Positions 43,735 to 55,156 of a DNA stretch of 64,000 nt are shown one piece after another (position 1 is the stretch's first letter; the number at the start of each line of letters is the position of its first letter). The translations under genes were made by a program, and so were the position numbers. Origin of the DNA: Rugalucina vietnamica (lineage: Eukaryota; Mollusca; Bivalvia; Lucinida; Lucinidae); contig OZ024870.1 in NCBI GenBank assembly GCA_964017185.1, positions 33,503,621 through 33,567,620 on the forward strand, read 5' to 3'. Under the pieces are notes generated by a model that saw nothing but the letters and a program-made list of their open reading frames with translations, did no database searches and was not told the origin of the DNA.

Positions 43735-44860
43735 TACCAAACATTGTAATATGATACTTAATAGTTTGTAGTTGTTTTGTTCACCGCCATTAAAATGACA
43801 AAATTATGCATATATCAGAAATGTGAGCGCTGTTAATTATTTTTATGACAAAAAGACAGTTTGTTGAATATAAGGAGACGAAAATTGTTGCAATTCAGCA
43901 GCACTTGGTGTTTTTTTTAAATGAGACTGACATTTTGAGTTTTCAGAAATAATGGAATTGACAATATCGTTTTTTTTTTGTGTGTGTATGACAAATAGCA
44001 ATAACAGTTGCAATTTTTCAAACGGACCCTATGAAGAATTTTGTTTCGAGTTTTGAAAACAATTACATGGACTAGAAACCATTTCTTTTTTCATTTAGAA
44101 GAAAGCGTTTTTACATTGGTGTAGTAGGCAAGTGTGTCGTTCGTAGAAAGACGTTTATGACAGCTAGAAAACCAAAATAAGAAGCAAACAAAAATTCTAA
44201 CGTGTTTTCCTATCAAAATAGCACATTTATAATTTATAGACGTTTAAATATGGCGCAAACGAGATGAATTGTTAACAGCATACTTCCACAGCCAAGGACT
44301 ACTTATTCCAACCATCTTAGTAATATTGTTATGAAACGCATAAATTGTGGCCATGTTCTCTCTTTTTATTCAGCTTCAGTGCATAAATATTGCTTTCTTA
44401 AAATGTCAAAGGCATACTGTGTTGTTACTTATACAAAACTCATAATTATTTTTTTTCATTAATATTTCAATATTCTAAATGTATTTACAGTAACGTGTTT
44501 TTTTCTGTTGATATAAAATTGGGTTTTAAACGTTTCATATTTGCTTTAATTTGATTTTGCACATGCATTGTCTAATGTTGATTTGATGCATATATATTCA
44601 TATATTCTAAATAATGAGCAATATTTGACACACACTCGTGATTTGTTTGAGGAATGTATATTATTTTGGACATATCTGAACCTGGTAGTAACATTCCAGT
44701 TGTTAGTATGATTGAGCATATTCATACATGAACTAAGGGACATAACAATATGAAATTTTACAGAATTTTCCCTTAAACACACATTTTGATAATGCTGGTG
44801 AAATAGTACAATATGGAACCATATAAATGTAAAAAGCACCAACGTATGTTTGAAAGAAAT
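43735..44860. other. No feature seen
   Basis: AT-rich and possibly intronic if the exon at 43687 is real. The open frame at 44546-44842 has no recognisable features. Confidence 0.35.
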
Positions 44861-44862
44861 CC

Positions 44863-45118
44863 TGTGGTGGTTCTTTTTGTTTTATGTCTTGGTGTTTAAA
44901 TTTTTGTGCTGTCGGCGCCTTATGTATGTTTTCATATTTTTAGTTAAGTTTAGGTAACTGAGTGGTCACCTATTGGGAAAATAGCTGCTCATTCGGTTTA
45001 CGATATGTTTTCATGGTACAAGTACCTGATTGTTAATTTAGTTTTTTCCCCACCTCGGATTTTGTAGTGGGAATTCCTGTCTGATTGCACCTTTTCCTGA
45101 TCGTTGCCTGCTTGTACC
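44863..45118 (+). mobile_element. Solo 3' end of retroelement R
   Basis: It starts TGTGGTGGTTCTTTTTG and ends CTGCTTGTACC, the shortest of the independent truncations. Confidence 0.8.
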
Positions 45119-45404
45119 AGATCACCAATTACGTCCATTTTATTGCACAATACTCTTTAAAATTGTGGATTTTTATTTGAAAATTTTAGCACAACTACAG
45201 TAAGGAGAAATGCTTTGGTAGCAGAAACTGTTTCCATGGGAATGTGGAACATAAACATGTGTAAATCGTTCAGCAAATTATTAATGTGTGGCCGATTTTG
45301 AATAAAATTTAAATTAAACTTTTTGACTTTAAAATTGGAAGTTAATCTGTTGACCTGATGACATCCTACGTAGAAATGTCATTACGACAGATCTTTTAAT
45401 TTAA

Positions 45405-45645
45405 TTTGTAAAAATGGAAAAATTTCAGTAGAAAATTTTTGATATTTTTTCTTATTTTTGCTCAAAACATAGATTGTCGTTACACGTTAGAACCGCCCCG
45501 CCGAGGCGGTTCTAACGAGTACCCACAATCTATGTTTTTTGAGCAAAAATAAGGAAAATAGGTATACCCCTGTATACCCCAGTTTTGCTATGTAAAAGTG
45601 GGGTATAAGGGGGTATACATTACACGGACATGTTTTCTTGATGAA
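45405..45645 (-). mobile_element. Palindromic element, copy d
   Basis: The central GGCGGTTCTAACG palindrome is flanked by ATAGATTGT arms. The right end is GGACATGTTTTCTTGATG. It contains the GTGGGGTATA..GTATAC segment typical of the family. Confidence 0.8.
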
Positions 45646-46224
45646 TCCCGGGTTTGCAAATGATATTGTACAAAACTGACATCAGACTAAAAGTAAGGTT
45701 CTTAAAAAAATCTAGTGTAAAGAAAATTCAACTTAAATGTGCTTCTAATCAGAATATGAACAAATAAATTTGCTTGAAGGTACAAATTCCAGTACAAGGA
45801 AAATTGTCTTTGTGTGCATTTGTTTTTCATTAAAAATTTTTAATGACATATATTCTTTAAATTATGGTTATTAATTGTTTGTAAACATTGCAATGAATGA
45901 TTTATTTACTGTAGGAATTTTATTACCATAACAAAACTTAACAAAAAAATGTTTCCTTGATTTTGTTTTGTAATCCCAACTGTCACTTTTACTAGACTGA
46001 TCTAAATGAACATATACTAGCCAAAAGTTCTAGACGGCTACTTACATTTATCGATTTTCTTCGAAATAAAAAATTATATTGCATTGTCAGTCAATGCATT
46101 CCAAATATAATTAAATGAAATATATAAAAAAAAGTACAAATACGGCTTAGATCTGCTGAAACATAGTTTCACTCCTAAGTTTGTCAGAAACATGTTACCA
46201 CATACTAAGTAAATAATTATTTTT

Positions 46225-46375
46225 GAACTTGACTGTAAATAGCCATTTTAACGTTTCTCGGCTAGTGACAGTTGACTGGTAATAGCCATTTTAACGTTTT
46301 TTTGGCTAGTGACAGTTGACTGGTAATAGCCATTTTAACGTTTTTCGGCCAGTGACAGTTGACTGGTAATGGCCA
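46225..46375 (+). repeat. ~44-bp tandem repeat, 3 units
   Basis: TAGCCATTTTAACG starts at 46240, 46283 and 46327. Each is followed by GTGACAGTTGACTGGTAAT. Confidence 0.9.
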
Positions 46376-47011
46376 CTCCGTAAAATATATCATTAAAATA
46401 CTGTTTTCACCTTTTAATAGGCAAACCCTTCATCGACTAAGAGAAGTGAAAACTTTTCAACAAAATTTCTCATGGCATGCAGAGTGCCTCTCTGAGTCAG
46501 GGTTCCACCATTAAAAAAAATCGTAATAATGTCCTTGGCTTCGAAGAAAAGCCATAAAACCTTGGTTGCCAATTAGATCTTTTGACTAGTATATATTCAT
46601 ATCTGTCTATCATTTACCTATTGTGTGTTAGATTATCAGTACGTTTTGACTTTCCTATGTTACAAGAAGATTTTGTTTTCTTTTTCTTGTCTTTATATAT
46701 ACCAAATATTCAAAATAAAACCTTGCCCTGATATTTTGCCCAAACGATTTATTTCGTTACTGACGATAAAAACGTTCTTCTTTTAATTCATTTAATACCA
46801 TCAGTCATGCGAATGACTTCCTACCATGATGCATATGAGCCGCGACCTATGTCAAAACCTACTTCATATCTATACGAATAGATGGGACACAGTATTAGGA
46901 GGATAAGGCATTAGGAGGATAAGGCATTCTAACAATCCGAACCAAAAAGTTGTGCTCAAAAGTTCACACAACCACAGCTGTGTACATGAAAATTACATTT
47001 TGAATAAAATA

Positions 47012-47922
47012 CGAGGGTGGTTCAGAAAGTTCTGTCATAGGTGTTATAACTTTGTTAATATACATGATAGGTTGCTGTGTTATACCTTGATTGAAAGGGC
47101 TACATTTCTCCTTTTTAATGATGCCAAAACAATGCACGAACAAAATAAATACTTCGAAATACATGCCTTGAAAGACACCTGGGGTAAAACCACTGGCACG
47201 TTTTCTTGAACTTGTGAATATTATTGTGTGCGTTTCATGCGTTATATCTTTATAACTTCCGATCAAATTTTCTCCAACTTTACAGTTGTAAGTAATAATA
47301 TATTTAGAAAAGCAATGTGACAAAAAATGCCGTTATCGATGCTATGCTGACTTTATAATAAAGCAATGTATATGACGTCATTAAAATACGTACCCCTATA
47401 GCGTTTCTGGCATCGCTGCACCATTATATGTGTTTGCTTTTTTATAAGTTTACTATAGAGCACACTAGGATGAAACAATAAAATGGTTAAATGCATTTTA
47501 AGCTCCCTGGACTACGTGTAGATGTCAATAAATGCCATTTGAATTTAAAATGTATTTTTAATGTATGTACAACAAGCCAATTTCAATATTTCATTTTACT
47601 ATTACTCATTTAAATTCTGCTGAATGATTTTGATTTTTGCAGGATATATTCATCTATCTTTCAAAAATATATTACACGGATTATATTTTTTCGAAGTCGA
47701 TTTTCTTTAAATAATATTCACAAATTTAAGAAAACGTGCCAGTGGTTTACCCCTGGTGTCTTTCAAGGCGTCTATTTCGAAGTATTTATTTCTTTTCGTG
47801 CATTTTTTGGCATCATTATATAGGGGAAATGTAGCCCTTTCAATCAAGGCATAATACAGCAACCTATTATGTCTATTAACAAAGTTATAACACCTATGAC
47901 AAAACTTTCTGAACCCCCCTCG
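47012..47922. mobile_element. Mariner-type element with ~210-bp inverted ends
   Basis: The ends are (TA)CGAGGGTGGTTCAGAAAG and the inverted CGAGGGGGGTTCAGAAAG, with TA at 47010-47011 and 47923-47924. The inverted similarity continues through TAGCCCTTTCAATCAAGG to CTTTCAAGG and GTGCCAGTGG. No transposase motif was recognised between the arms. CGAGGG ends are typical of mariner elements. Confidence 0.82.
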
Positions 47923-48204
47923 TAATTATATGTAGCAGCTGCAACGCCTGTCCGCTTGAATATGCCACAGCCATTTTAATGTCTATAAACCTCTTCAGCT
48001 CAACAGGTTCCTTTTAAATGTTTTGTATGCACATACCTGTGTCACTAGCATTTTACCATATGCAACATATTTTACCCTATGCAAAATACAGAATCAGCTG
48101 CAAACATGCCGCACACATTTCGTTTTAAAAACGTAGTTCATCCACAGTCTTTGATTCAATTTAAACGTCATCAGGTATGGTTACATCTGTTTTGTGGCTA
48201 TCTT

Positions 48205-48365
48205 TAAATTCCTCTCGGCGAGGCGGTTCTAATGAGTACCTACAATCTATGTTTTGGAGCAAAAATTAGAAAAATAGGTATTCCCCAGCATACCCCAGTT
48301 TTACTATATAAAAGTGGGATTTATGGGGGTATACATTTCATGGGCATGTTGTCCTGATGATTTGC
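48205..48365 (+). mobile_element. Half of a palindromic element, copy e
   Basis: It starts inside the central palindrome (CTCGGCGAGGCGGTTCTAA) and runs to the right end CATGTTGTCCTGATG. The left half is missing. Confidence 0.75.
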
Positions 48366-48663
48366 AGGACAGTTTGTTGACTTGAGGCTGATATTCCTTG
48401 CTTTCCTTGTGTTACAGCTAGACAAAATCGTTTTTCTGTTTCCATATCTTTATATATTCAAACTAAAAATTGCTCACATATACATATTTTGCCCTAACAA
48501 GATTTATTTCGTCACGGACGATAAAACTTTTCTCTGTAAAAAACGTCTTTATCTAGTGAAAGTGTTTTATACCATCAGTCATGCGAATGACTTCATACCG
48601 AGATGTTTATGCGCCACGAGAAACGAAAACCTAATTTTATATCTGTCCGAATAAACGGAAAAA

Positions 48664-49058
48664 GTAAAAGTAGGCAATGGTCAGGAAATGGCGCAATCAG
48701 ACAGAAATTACCACTCCAAAAACCGAGTTTGGAAAACACTAAATTAACAGTCAGGTACTTAAATTAAGAAAACATATTGTAAGCCGAATGGGCAGCCATT
48801 TTCCCAATAGGTGGCCACTCAGTTACTCAAACTTTACTATAAATATGGAAACATACATACATGTAAGTGCTAACAGCAAAACATTTCAACACCAAGACAT
48901 AAAACAAGAAGAACCACCACAGAAGTATCGCCTTGGAACGATCAGTAATATAAAATTACTGGTGGGCTTTAATCGATTTTACCTGGCCATAACATCACCC
49001 TCAGCTTCTGCAGTGGTTCACAATATTTAGTTAGTTGTTCGGTCCTTGTGGTGAATTT
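48664..49058 (-). mobile_element. Solo 3' end of retroelement R, reversed
   Basis: Complement of the R 3' region, from AAGTAGGCAATGGTCAGG to the CTTGTGGTGAATTTT start. Confidence 0.8.
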
Positions 49059-49216
49059 TTCTGTTCCATTTTGCACTACATGTATGTCCTGTCTGTATAT
49101 CACTGTTGTTGTTCGCCACCTTCATGCCATTTTAGGGAGGCAAGCTGGAACGACCTATTTGAAAGCCTAGTCGAACTCAATGTCAAGGGATTCCCACAAT
49201 TTACGCCTATCTGCCT

Positions 49217-49447
49217 GGGCCCAGTTGTTCAAAACTTCGTTAGCTTAACGCTGTCGTTAAGCCCTCATTCTGCTAAGTATATATTGACTTCAAAAGCAAA
49301 TACACTGTTATTTTGTGTTGAAATAATGTGAGTGCAAAGGATTCTCACATTTTTTCAACAAAAAATAGCAGTGTATTTGTAATATTGCCATTTGAAATTT
49401 TAACGAATAGTTAACTAACGACATCGTTAATTTTAGACAACTGGGCC
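49217..49447. mobile_element. MITE with GGGCCCAGTTGT ends
   Basis: GGGCCCAGTTGTTCAAAA at the left and ACAACTGGGCCC at the right, with TTAACGACA-like internal inverted words. No target duplication was resolved. Confidence 0.7.
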
Positions 49448-49666
49448 CTGAATGTCACAGCCATTGTAATGTTCATAAACCAGGTTCTTTTTGAATGTTT
49501 TGCATGCACATACATGTGTCACTAGCATTTTACCATATGCAAAATATATTACCATATGCAAAATATAGAATCAGCTGCAAACGTGCCACACACATTTCAA
49601 TTTAAAAACGTGGTTCATCCACTGTCTTTGAATCAATTTAAACGTTGTCATGAGGTTTGGGAACAT

Positions 49667-50204
49667 GTCAGAACTCTGCTCTGCAGATACGGGTTTGCGT
49701 ATGCCTGGCAAAACCAAGAGAAATGACAAACATTTTATAAGTCTTTTTAAAGACCGATTAAGGGATAATCTAATGCAAGAGTGGAATACAGATATCAATT
49801 CTTCTAGTAAGGCAATTCACTATAGACATTTTTACAGTTCTTTTGGTGTTCAATTTTACGTAAGGTGCATGCTACCAATACATTTAACAAGAATTCTAGC
49901 CATACTGAGGTGTTCGGCACACACACTCAGAGTTGAAAAGGGTAGGCATAACGATACTCCTTACCAACAGCGTATATGCATCTTTTGTACCAATAACCAG
50001 ATTGAGGACGAATTTCATTTAGTTTTACAGTGCCCATTCTATAGTGATTTAAGACTCAGATATATACCAAAACGCTACATTAAACAACATCCTAGTGTCC
50101 AAGACTTTTATTTATTAATGCAATGCAAAACTGAATCTATAATAACCCGACTCGCACAATACCTTATTGTTGCTTTTCAAAAACGAAATGGTTCTTTAAC
50201 ATAG
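49667..50204 (+). pseudogene. LINE ORF2 C-terminus with zinc knuckle
   Basis: The open frame ends at 50204 and includes LRCSAHTLRVEKGRH, CIFCTNNQIEDEFHLVLQC (C-x2-C..H-x4-C) and PFYSDLRLRYI. This cysteine/histidine block follows the reverse transcriptase in many invertebrate LINEs. It is uninterrupted but lacks the endonuclease and polymerase, so it is not functional. The apparent ATG at 49650 lies in the duplicated target, not in the element. Confidence 0.85.
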
Positions 50205-50379
50205 AAAGTATCTCTGTATTATTCATCACTACACTGAAACATGTCATATTATATCCACATGTATAATATGTTCATATTTGTTTGTGTATTTCATGGCGCA
50301 TTTGAATATATTGTCAAATGTATTGTATTATGGGCCGGTGGCCTAAATTACCAATAAACTATTGTCATTGTCATTGTCA
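49667..50379 (+). mobile_element. 5'-truncated LINE with 39-bp TSD and (TTGTCA)n tail
   Basis: Its flanks, 49628-49666 and 50380-50418, are 39-bp copies with one mismatch. The 3' end is GGGCCGGTGGCCTAAATTACC then AATAAACT and ATTGTCATTGTCATTGTCATT. Long target duplications and a short simple-repeat tail fit the CR1/L2-like non-LTR group. Confidence 0.92.
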
Positions 50380-50519
50380 TTGAATCAATTTAAACGTTGT
50401 CATAAGGTTTGGGAACATCCGTTTTGTGTTTTTCTTTTGTTGTTGTTGTTACTTATGTGGCTATCTTTGAAAGCCTAATGCTTGGTGCTTCTGACTTTAT
50501 CTGAAAGAATGAGCCCATA

Positions 50520-51085
50520 GTTTATGATCCATCTTTTTGTTACACATCTGGTCATTTGTTCTAGTGGCCCAACTCTTCTGATTTTGAGGTTTGTCGTGGA
50601 GGATTAGGGACTAGAGAGTGATTACTGTCAAATCAAGCATGCCTTAGCATCAGTAACTGAAGTCATTGATAGAAACTTTCATATCCTTAAAACTCTCTAG
50701 CATTTGCCATATACATGTAGTATTGAAGCTTGGCATATAACATTGAGGACACATGTAGATCATAATGTTTTACATCAATGTCAAGTGCAACCGCCTATTC
50801 GTAGCTTCGTATGTAAGAAAAAAAGTAAGGTATAGGAAATATTTTGATATACTGAGGTAAACTACGCTGTCCCATGACATATGAGTTTATCATTATTTAC
50901 AATCCTCAATTTCAAGAATGAAAAATATGTTCGTCACCAAGGGAACAGGCATGCATGTCTATGACTGAAAAGGACTTTTAAAATATATATCTTCAGAACC
51001 AGGCGCTAGGTGGCTTAACATCGGTGATTTAAGTGGTTTTGTTACATGTCCTGTACATAAGGGATTGAAGACAGGTTTTATTTGC
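50520..51085. other. No feature seen
   Basis: AT-rich sequence; nothing supported. Confidence 0.35.
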
Positions 51086-52582
51086 TATTACTGCAGCTAG
51101 TGCTGTGCCGTGTGGCGACCCGTACGCCAACCATTTTTCTTTTGGTCCTTTGAGATCAGGGAGGGTATTCTGAGAAATCAGAAAATTATTATCGGTTTAG
51201 ATTCATTTTCTTACCAACGTTTAATATATTTGGCCCCTTTTTCGATTATAATAGTCTTTGTATCGACTATCCTGTTGAAAGTTAATTCTCTTTGGCTCCA
51301 TGTTGCCAAATCTATAGGGTCACTGAAGAGGCTTAAGTAGCGGAAACCAAGATATGACCCTTCCCTATGCTCACTGCTCTTAAAGGATCCCAGTTTTATT
51401 TTTATTTGCTATTACTGTAGCTGGTATTGTGCCGTGTGGTGGCCCTAAAAAGTCTCCCCGTACATCAAAATAGTGCAGATTATATTTTTCTTTTGGTCCT
51501 TTGAGATCAGCGAGGGTATTCTGAGAAATCAGAAAAACTATTATCGGTTTAGGTTCATTTTCTTACCAACGATTAATATATTTGGTCCCTTTTTGATTAT
51601 ATTAGTCTTTGTATCGCATTTTCTGTCGAAAGTTGCAAAATTACAGTAATTCTCTTTAACTCCATGTTGCCAAATCTATAGGGTCACTGAACGAAACCGC
51701 GGTATGACCCATCCCTATTCACATTAATATGCTCACTGCCCTTAAAGGATCCCAGTTTTATTTTATTTATTGAAACGTACTTAACTCGACTTTAAAATTA
51801 AAAACAAAAATATGTTCACCTGATGATATCCTATGTAGAAACTGTAAGCACATATTCTTAGCTAATATTCTACAAACCGATAAAAATATCAAAATACAGA
51901 AGATTGACTTCAAAACGAAGTTCAAAGTTTACAGAAAAATCAAATTCTAATGTGTTTCTCATAAAAATGTAAACGTTAAACATAATTATCAGGTGATTAA
52001 AGGTTCAATTTCTTATACAAGAACAGTCGGTTGTTGGCGTCTCTGTTCTTGTTCGGGCTTTGACGTGGCACCCGTACATCGTCGATAGTGCAGATTATAT
52101 TTTCGTTTTGGTCCTTTGAGATCAGGTAGGCTATTTCTGAGTGTTTAGAAATTTATTATCGATTTCGATTCTAGTATTTGGCTCCATTTGGATAATGCTA
52201 TTTCGTGTATGGACTGTTGAAATTAGCAAACTTACAGTATTCATTTTGGCTCTGAAGGCCAATATCCGAAACCATGGTACGGCCTATCTCCTTTATCTGT
52301 AATATGCTCACTGATCTCCTTTCTCTGTAATATGCTCACTGCTCTTTAAAGGATCGCTGTTATATTTTATCTTTGATTTATTATTATTAATTGTTCGTAT
52401 GCTGTTATATTTTTACTGATTTGCTATTATTGCAGCTGCTGTTGTGCCGTCTCACGGCCCTAAAAATCTCCCCGTACATGATCCATAGTTCATATAATAT
52501 TTCCTCAGTTTGGTCCTTTGAGAGATAAGGTTGGGTATTTCTAAGTGTTAAGAATTTATTATCGGTTTAGATTCATTTTCTA

Positions 52583-53618
52583 GAGTCTGCAATCATGTTA
52601 CAGACTTCAAAGCTCGAAATAAATGTTTAACGGCCAAACTTCTCCAACAGGGCTATCGGTATCATTAACTTCGAAAAACCTTTTCTAAATTTTATCGTAG
52701 ACACTATGAATTGATTTCCAAATATAATGTTGGGTTAAAGACGCTTTTAAGTGAGGGCCTTTCGGAACCTGAATTTTATGGTGACTTGGTTTACAAATTT
52801 AAGAAACTTATAGGAAGTAATGATTTTTCTTTTCAGTTCAGAAAAATCATAACACATTAAAGACGTATAGGTTATAACTTGAATGTTATGCGACAGTCTG
52901 CATGCTTAGTTTTTAACCCTATCATGGTTGATAACTACGCTGCCTTCTTTAATTGCACGCCGGTGCGTCGGGCGTCAGACTCTATGATGGCCCCGACTTA
53001 AAGCTATTCATTTTTAGTTGGTTGGGGCCGGAGCTTCTTGTCTGTTGCTTGGCCCACCGGGGTCCAACTGGTGTTTTTCTTTTGCTCCGGAGTTAGTAGG
53101 TTATTCAGCGCCCAGGGATCTCCATCGTCGGGCAGCTTACTCAATCTGTGAGTCCTGGTTTTTGATTCATCAGGATGTTTATCTTGATTTATATGTTTGT
53201 CCTTGATGATTCATTGACTAGTTAGAGGTTCACCACGAGGACCGAAGAACTAACTAAATGTTATGAACCACTGCAGAAGCTGAGGGTGAGGTTATGGCCA
53301 TGTAAAACCAGTTTTATCCCGCCAGTAACTTTGTGTTACTGATCGTTCCAAGTCGATACTTCTGTGGTGGTTCTTTTTGTTTTATGTCTTGGTGTTTAAA
53401 ATATTTTTGTGCTGTTGGCGCCTTATGTATGTTTTCATATTTTTAGTTAAGTTTAGGTAACTGAGTGGCCACCTATTGGGAAAATAGCTGCTCATTCGGC
53501 TTACGAAATGTTTTCATGGTATAAGTACCTGATTGTTAGTTTTTTTTTCCCACCTCGGTTTTTGGAGTGGGAATCTTTTTCTGATTGCGCCTTTTCCTGA
53601 TCTTTGCCTACTTGTACC
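52583..53618 (+). mobile_element. Retroelement R, 5'-truncated, with coding remnant
   Basis: TTTCTA flanks it (52577-52582 with the preceding T run, and 53619-53624). The 3' ~430 bp is the same sequence found alone at 34908, 39007, 44863, 48664 (minus) and in the 57.2/58.2-kb duplication. This copy links that 3' end to a reading frame. Confidence 0.75.
52597..53001 (+). pseudogene. C-terminal remnant of a retroelement protein
   Basis: It reads VTDFKARNKCLTAKLLQQ, GYRYH, stop, LRKTFSKFYRRHYELI, GLKTLL, FYGDLVYKFKK, stop, then NLNVMRQSACLV and ASDSMMAPT before the stop at 52999-53001. I recall similar C-terminal sequence in multi-copy predicted proteins of bivalves and cnidarians, probably retroelement-encoded, but could not check. 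Two in-frame TAA codons make it a pseudogene. Confidence 0.65.
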
Positions 53619-54239
53619 TTTCTAATCTATATTTATAGTATTTGGCTCCATTCCGTGTATGGATGACCCCGTTGAAATTAGTTATAATTAAAGTATTCAT
53701 TTTGGCCCCACGTTGCCAAACCTGAAGGGTACTAACAATGATTCAGTAGCCGAAACAATGGTATCATCTCCTTTCTCTATAATATGCTCAGCGCTCTTAA
53801 AGGATTTCTGTTTTTTTTTGTTTTTTTTTTTTTTTTTGTTTTTTTTTTTCTTTGTCTTTGATTTATTATTATAAATTGTTCATAAACATTGCAACGTATG
53901 CTGTTTTTATGTCTCTTCCTTTTCATCAATTACATTGAAAATAATTTATTTACTGTAGGCATTTTATACCATAACAAAAGTCTAGGTTTGTTTCCTTGAT
54001 GTTGTTTTATAAGATAACCGATCTTTAAGGACAGAGAAAAAGTGTGAATATATGTTCATTTACCTATTATTTGTGGAATTATTTGAAGGACATTTTTACT
54101 TGATGTTGATTTCCTTATGTTACAAATAGAAAAAAAAACTGTTATCGTTTTCTATGCTTTTTATACATTCAAACTAAAATATTACCCACATATTTTGCCC
54201 TAACAAGATTTTCGATAAAACGTTCTTCTTTGGACTCGT

Positions 54240-54345
54240 ATAAGCCCGGCGTGCAATTTATAGGACATGGGCAAACAGTTTAGCCCGAGATAAGACGCCA
54301 AAGAACGTGGTGTCCCATCTGGGCCTGTTCTGTTTGGTTATGAGC
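54240..54345. repeat. Copy of the GGGC(C/T)TRTTCTGTTTG repeat
   Basis: AAGCCCGGCGTGCAATTTAT and GGCAAACAGTTTAGCC pair with GGGCCTGTTCTGTTTGG. It is related to 14570-14775 and 58505-58655. Confidence 0.55.
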
Positions 54346-55156
54346 CGCGACAAACGAAACTCTGTTTTATATCTATATGAACAAAGCCAACTGGCATAAT
54401 GTGCAGTCTGTACATCACAATTGTTGCTCACCCTTTGCATTTCGGTTTTAGGAGAGATAAGCTTGGACGACTTGCCTGAAAAACTTGTCATACGTCTTTC
54501 ACATTTTCTCTGAATTTAAACCCATAAAGATGTCCTCAAAAATGGACACAACAGCAGCTATGTACTTTAAAATTGCATTTTAAACACATCTTGAATTATA
54601 GGACTTTAACTACATGTAGGAGCTGCAACGCCTGTCCGCCTGAATTTGTCACAACCACTGTAATGTTCATATACCTCTTTCAACTCAACCTATTGCTTTT
54701 GAATTTTTTACATGCATATACCTATCTCTCTGGCATTTTACCATATGCAAAATATAGAATCAGCCGCAAAAGTGTCACACACATGTGGTTCGTACACTGT
54801 CCATTGCATCAATTTAAACGTTGTCATCAGGTCTGGTTATATCTTTTTTATGCATTTCTATTGCTGCTGCTGTTATTTCTGTGGCTATATTTTGTTTCCT
54901 CCAGTATATTTGTCAAATGGTCTTGAAACTGAACATGTAACTTTGTGGAAAACGTTTTTGAACTTTATATGCATGTAGGTCATGGTAGTTTTTTTTCTCA
55001 CCCATCAGACAAGCATCCTGTCTGAGATATTTTTGTCTCAGTACTAGTAAATTTTAGCTGTCTCAGAATGCCAGTCATTGCTGTATTTAGCCAATAGAAA
55101 TATACATTTTTATGTGTACATTCATGTAAGGAAATGATAAGGTGGGTGTCAACTGT

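Larger units (their letters stand above)
51090..53860 (+). repeat. ~330-bp tandem repeat, about 4 units
   Basis: Units contain GTGCCGTGTGG, TTTTGGTCCTTTGAGATCAG, TTATTATCGGTTTAG, TTTGGCYCC, CATGTTGCCAAATCTATAGG and GCTCACTGCTCTTAAAGGATC. They start at about 51090, 51406, 52040 and 52430. The last is split by the retroelement at 52583-53618. A reversed fragment lies at about 61985-62150. Confidence 0.8.
45870..54960. repeat. Diverged segmental duplications (3 copies)
   Basis: Related segments lie at about 45870-48200, 48400-50520 and 53865-54960. They share, in order, TTATTTACTGTAGG.ATTTTA, TCAGTCATGCGAATGACTTC (absent from the third), GCTGCAACGCCTGTCCGC, CATTTTACCATATGC, AATCAGCYGCAAA and CAATTTAAACGTYRTCA. 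Each copy carries different later insertions. Confidence 0.7.

Noticed and set aside
49650-49666. ATG at 49650 as the start of a gene encoding the 184-residue frame
   Set aside because: The ATG lies in the target-site duplication; the frame is a truncated LINE ORF.
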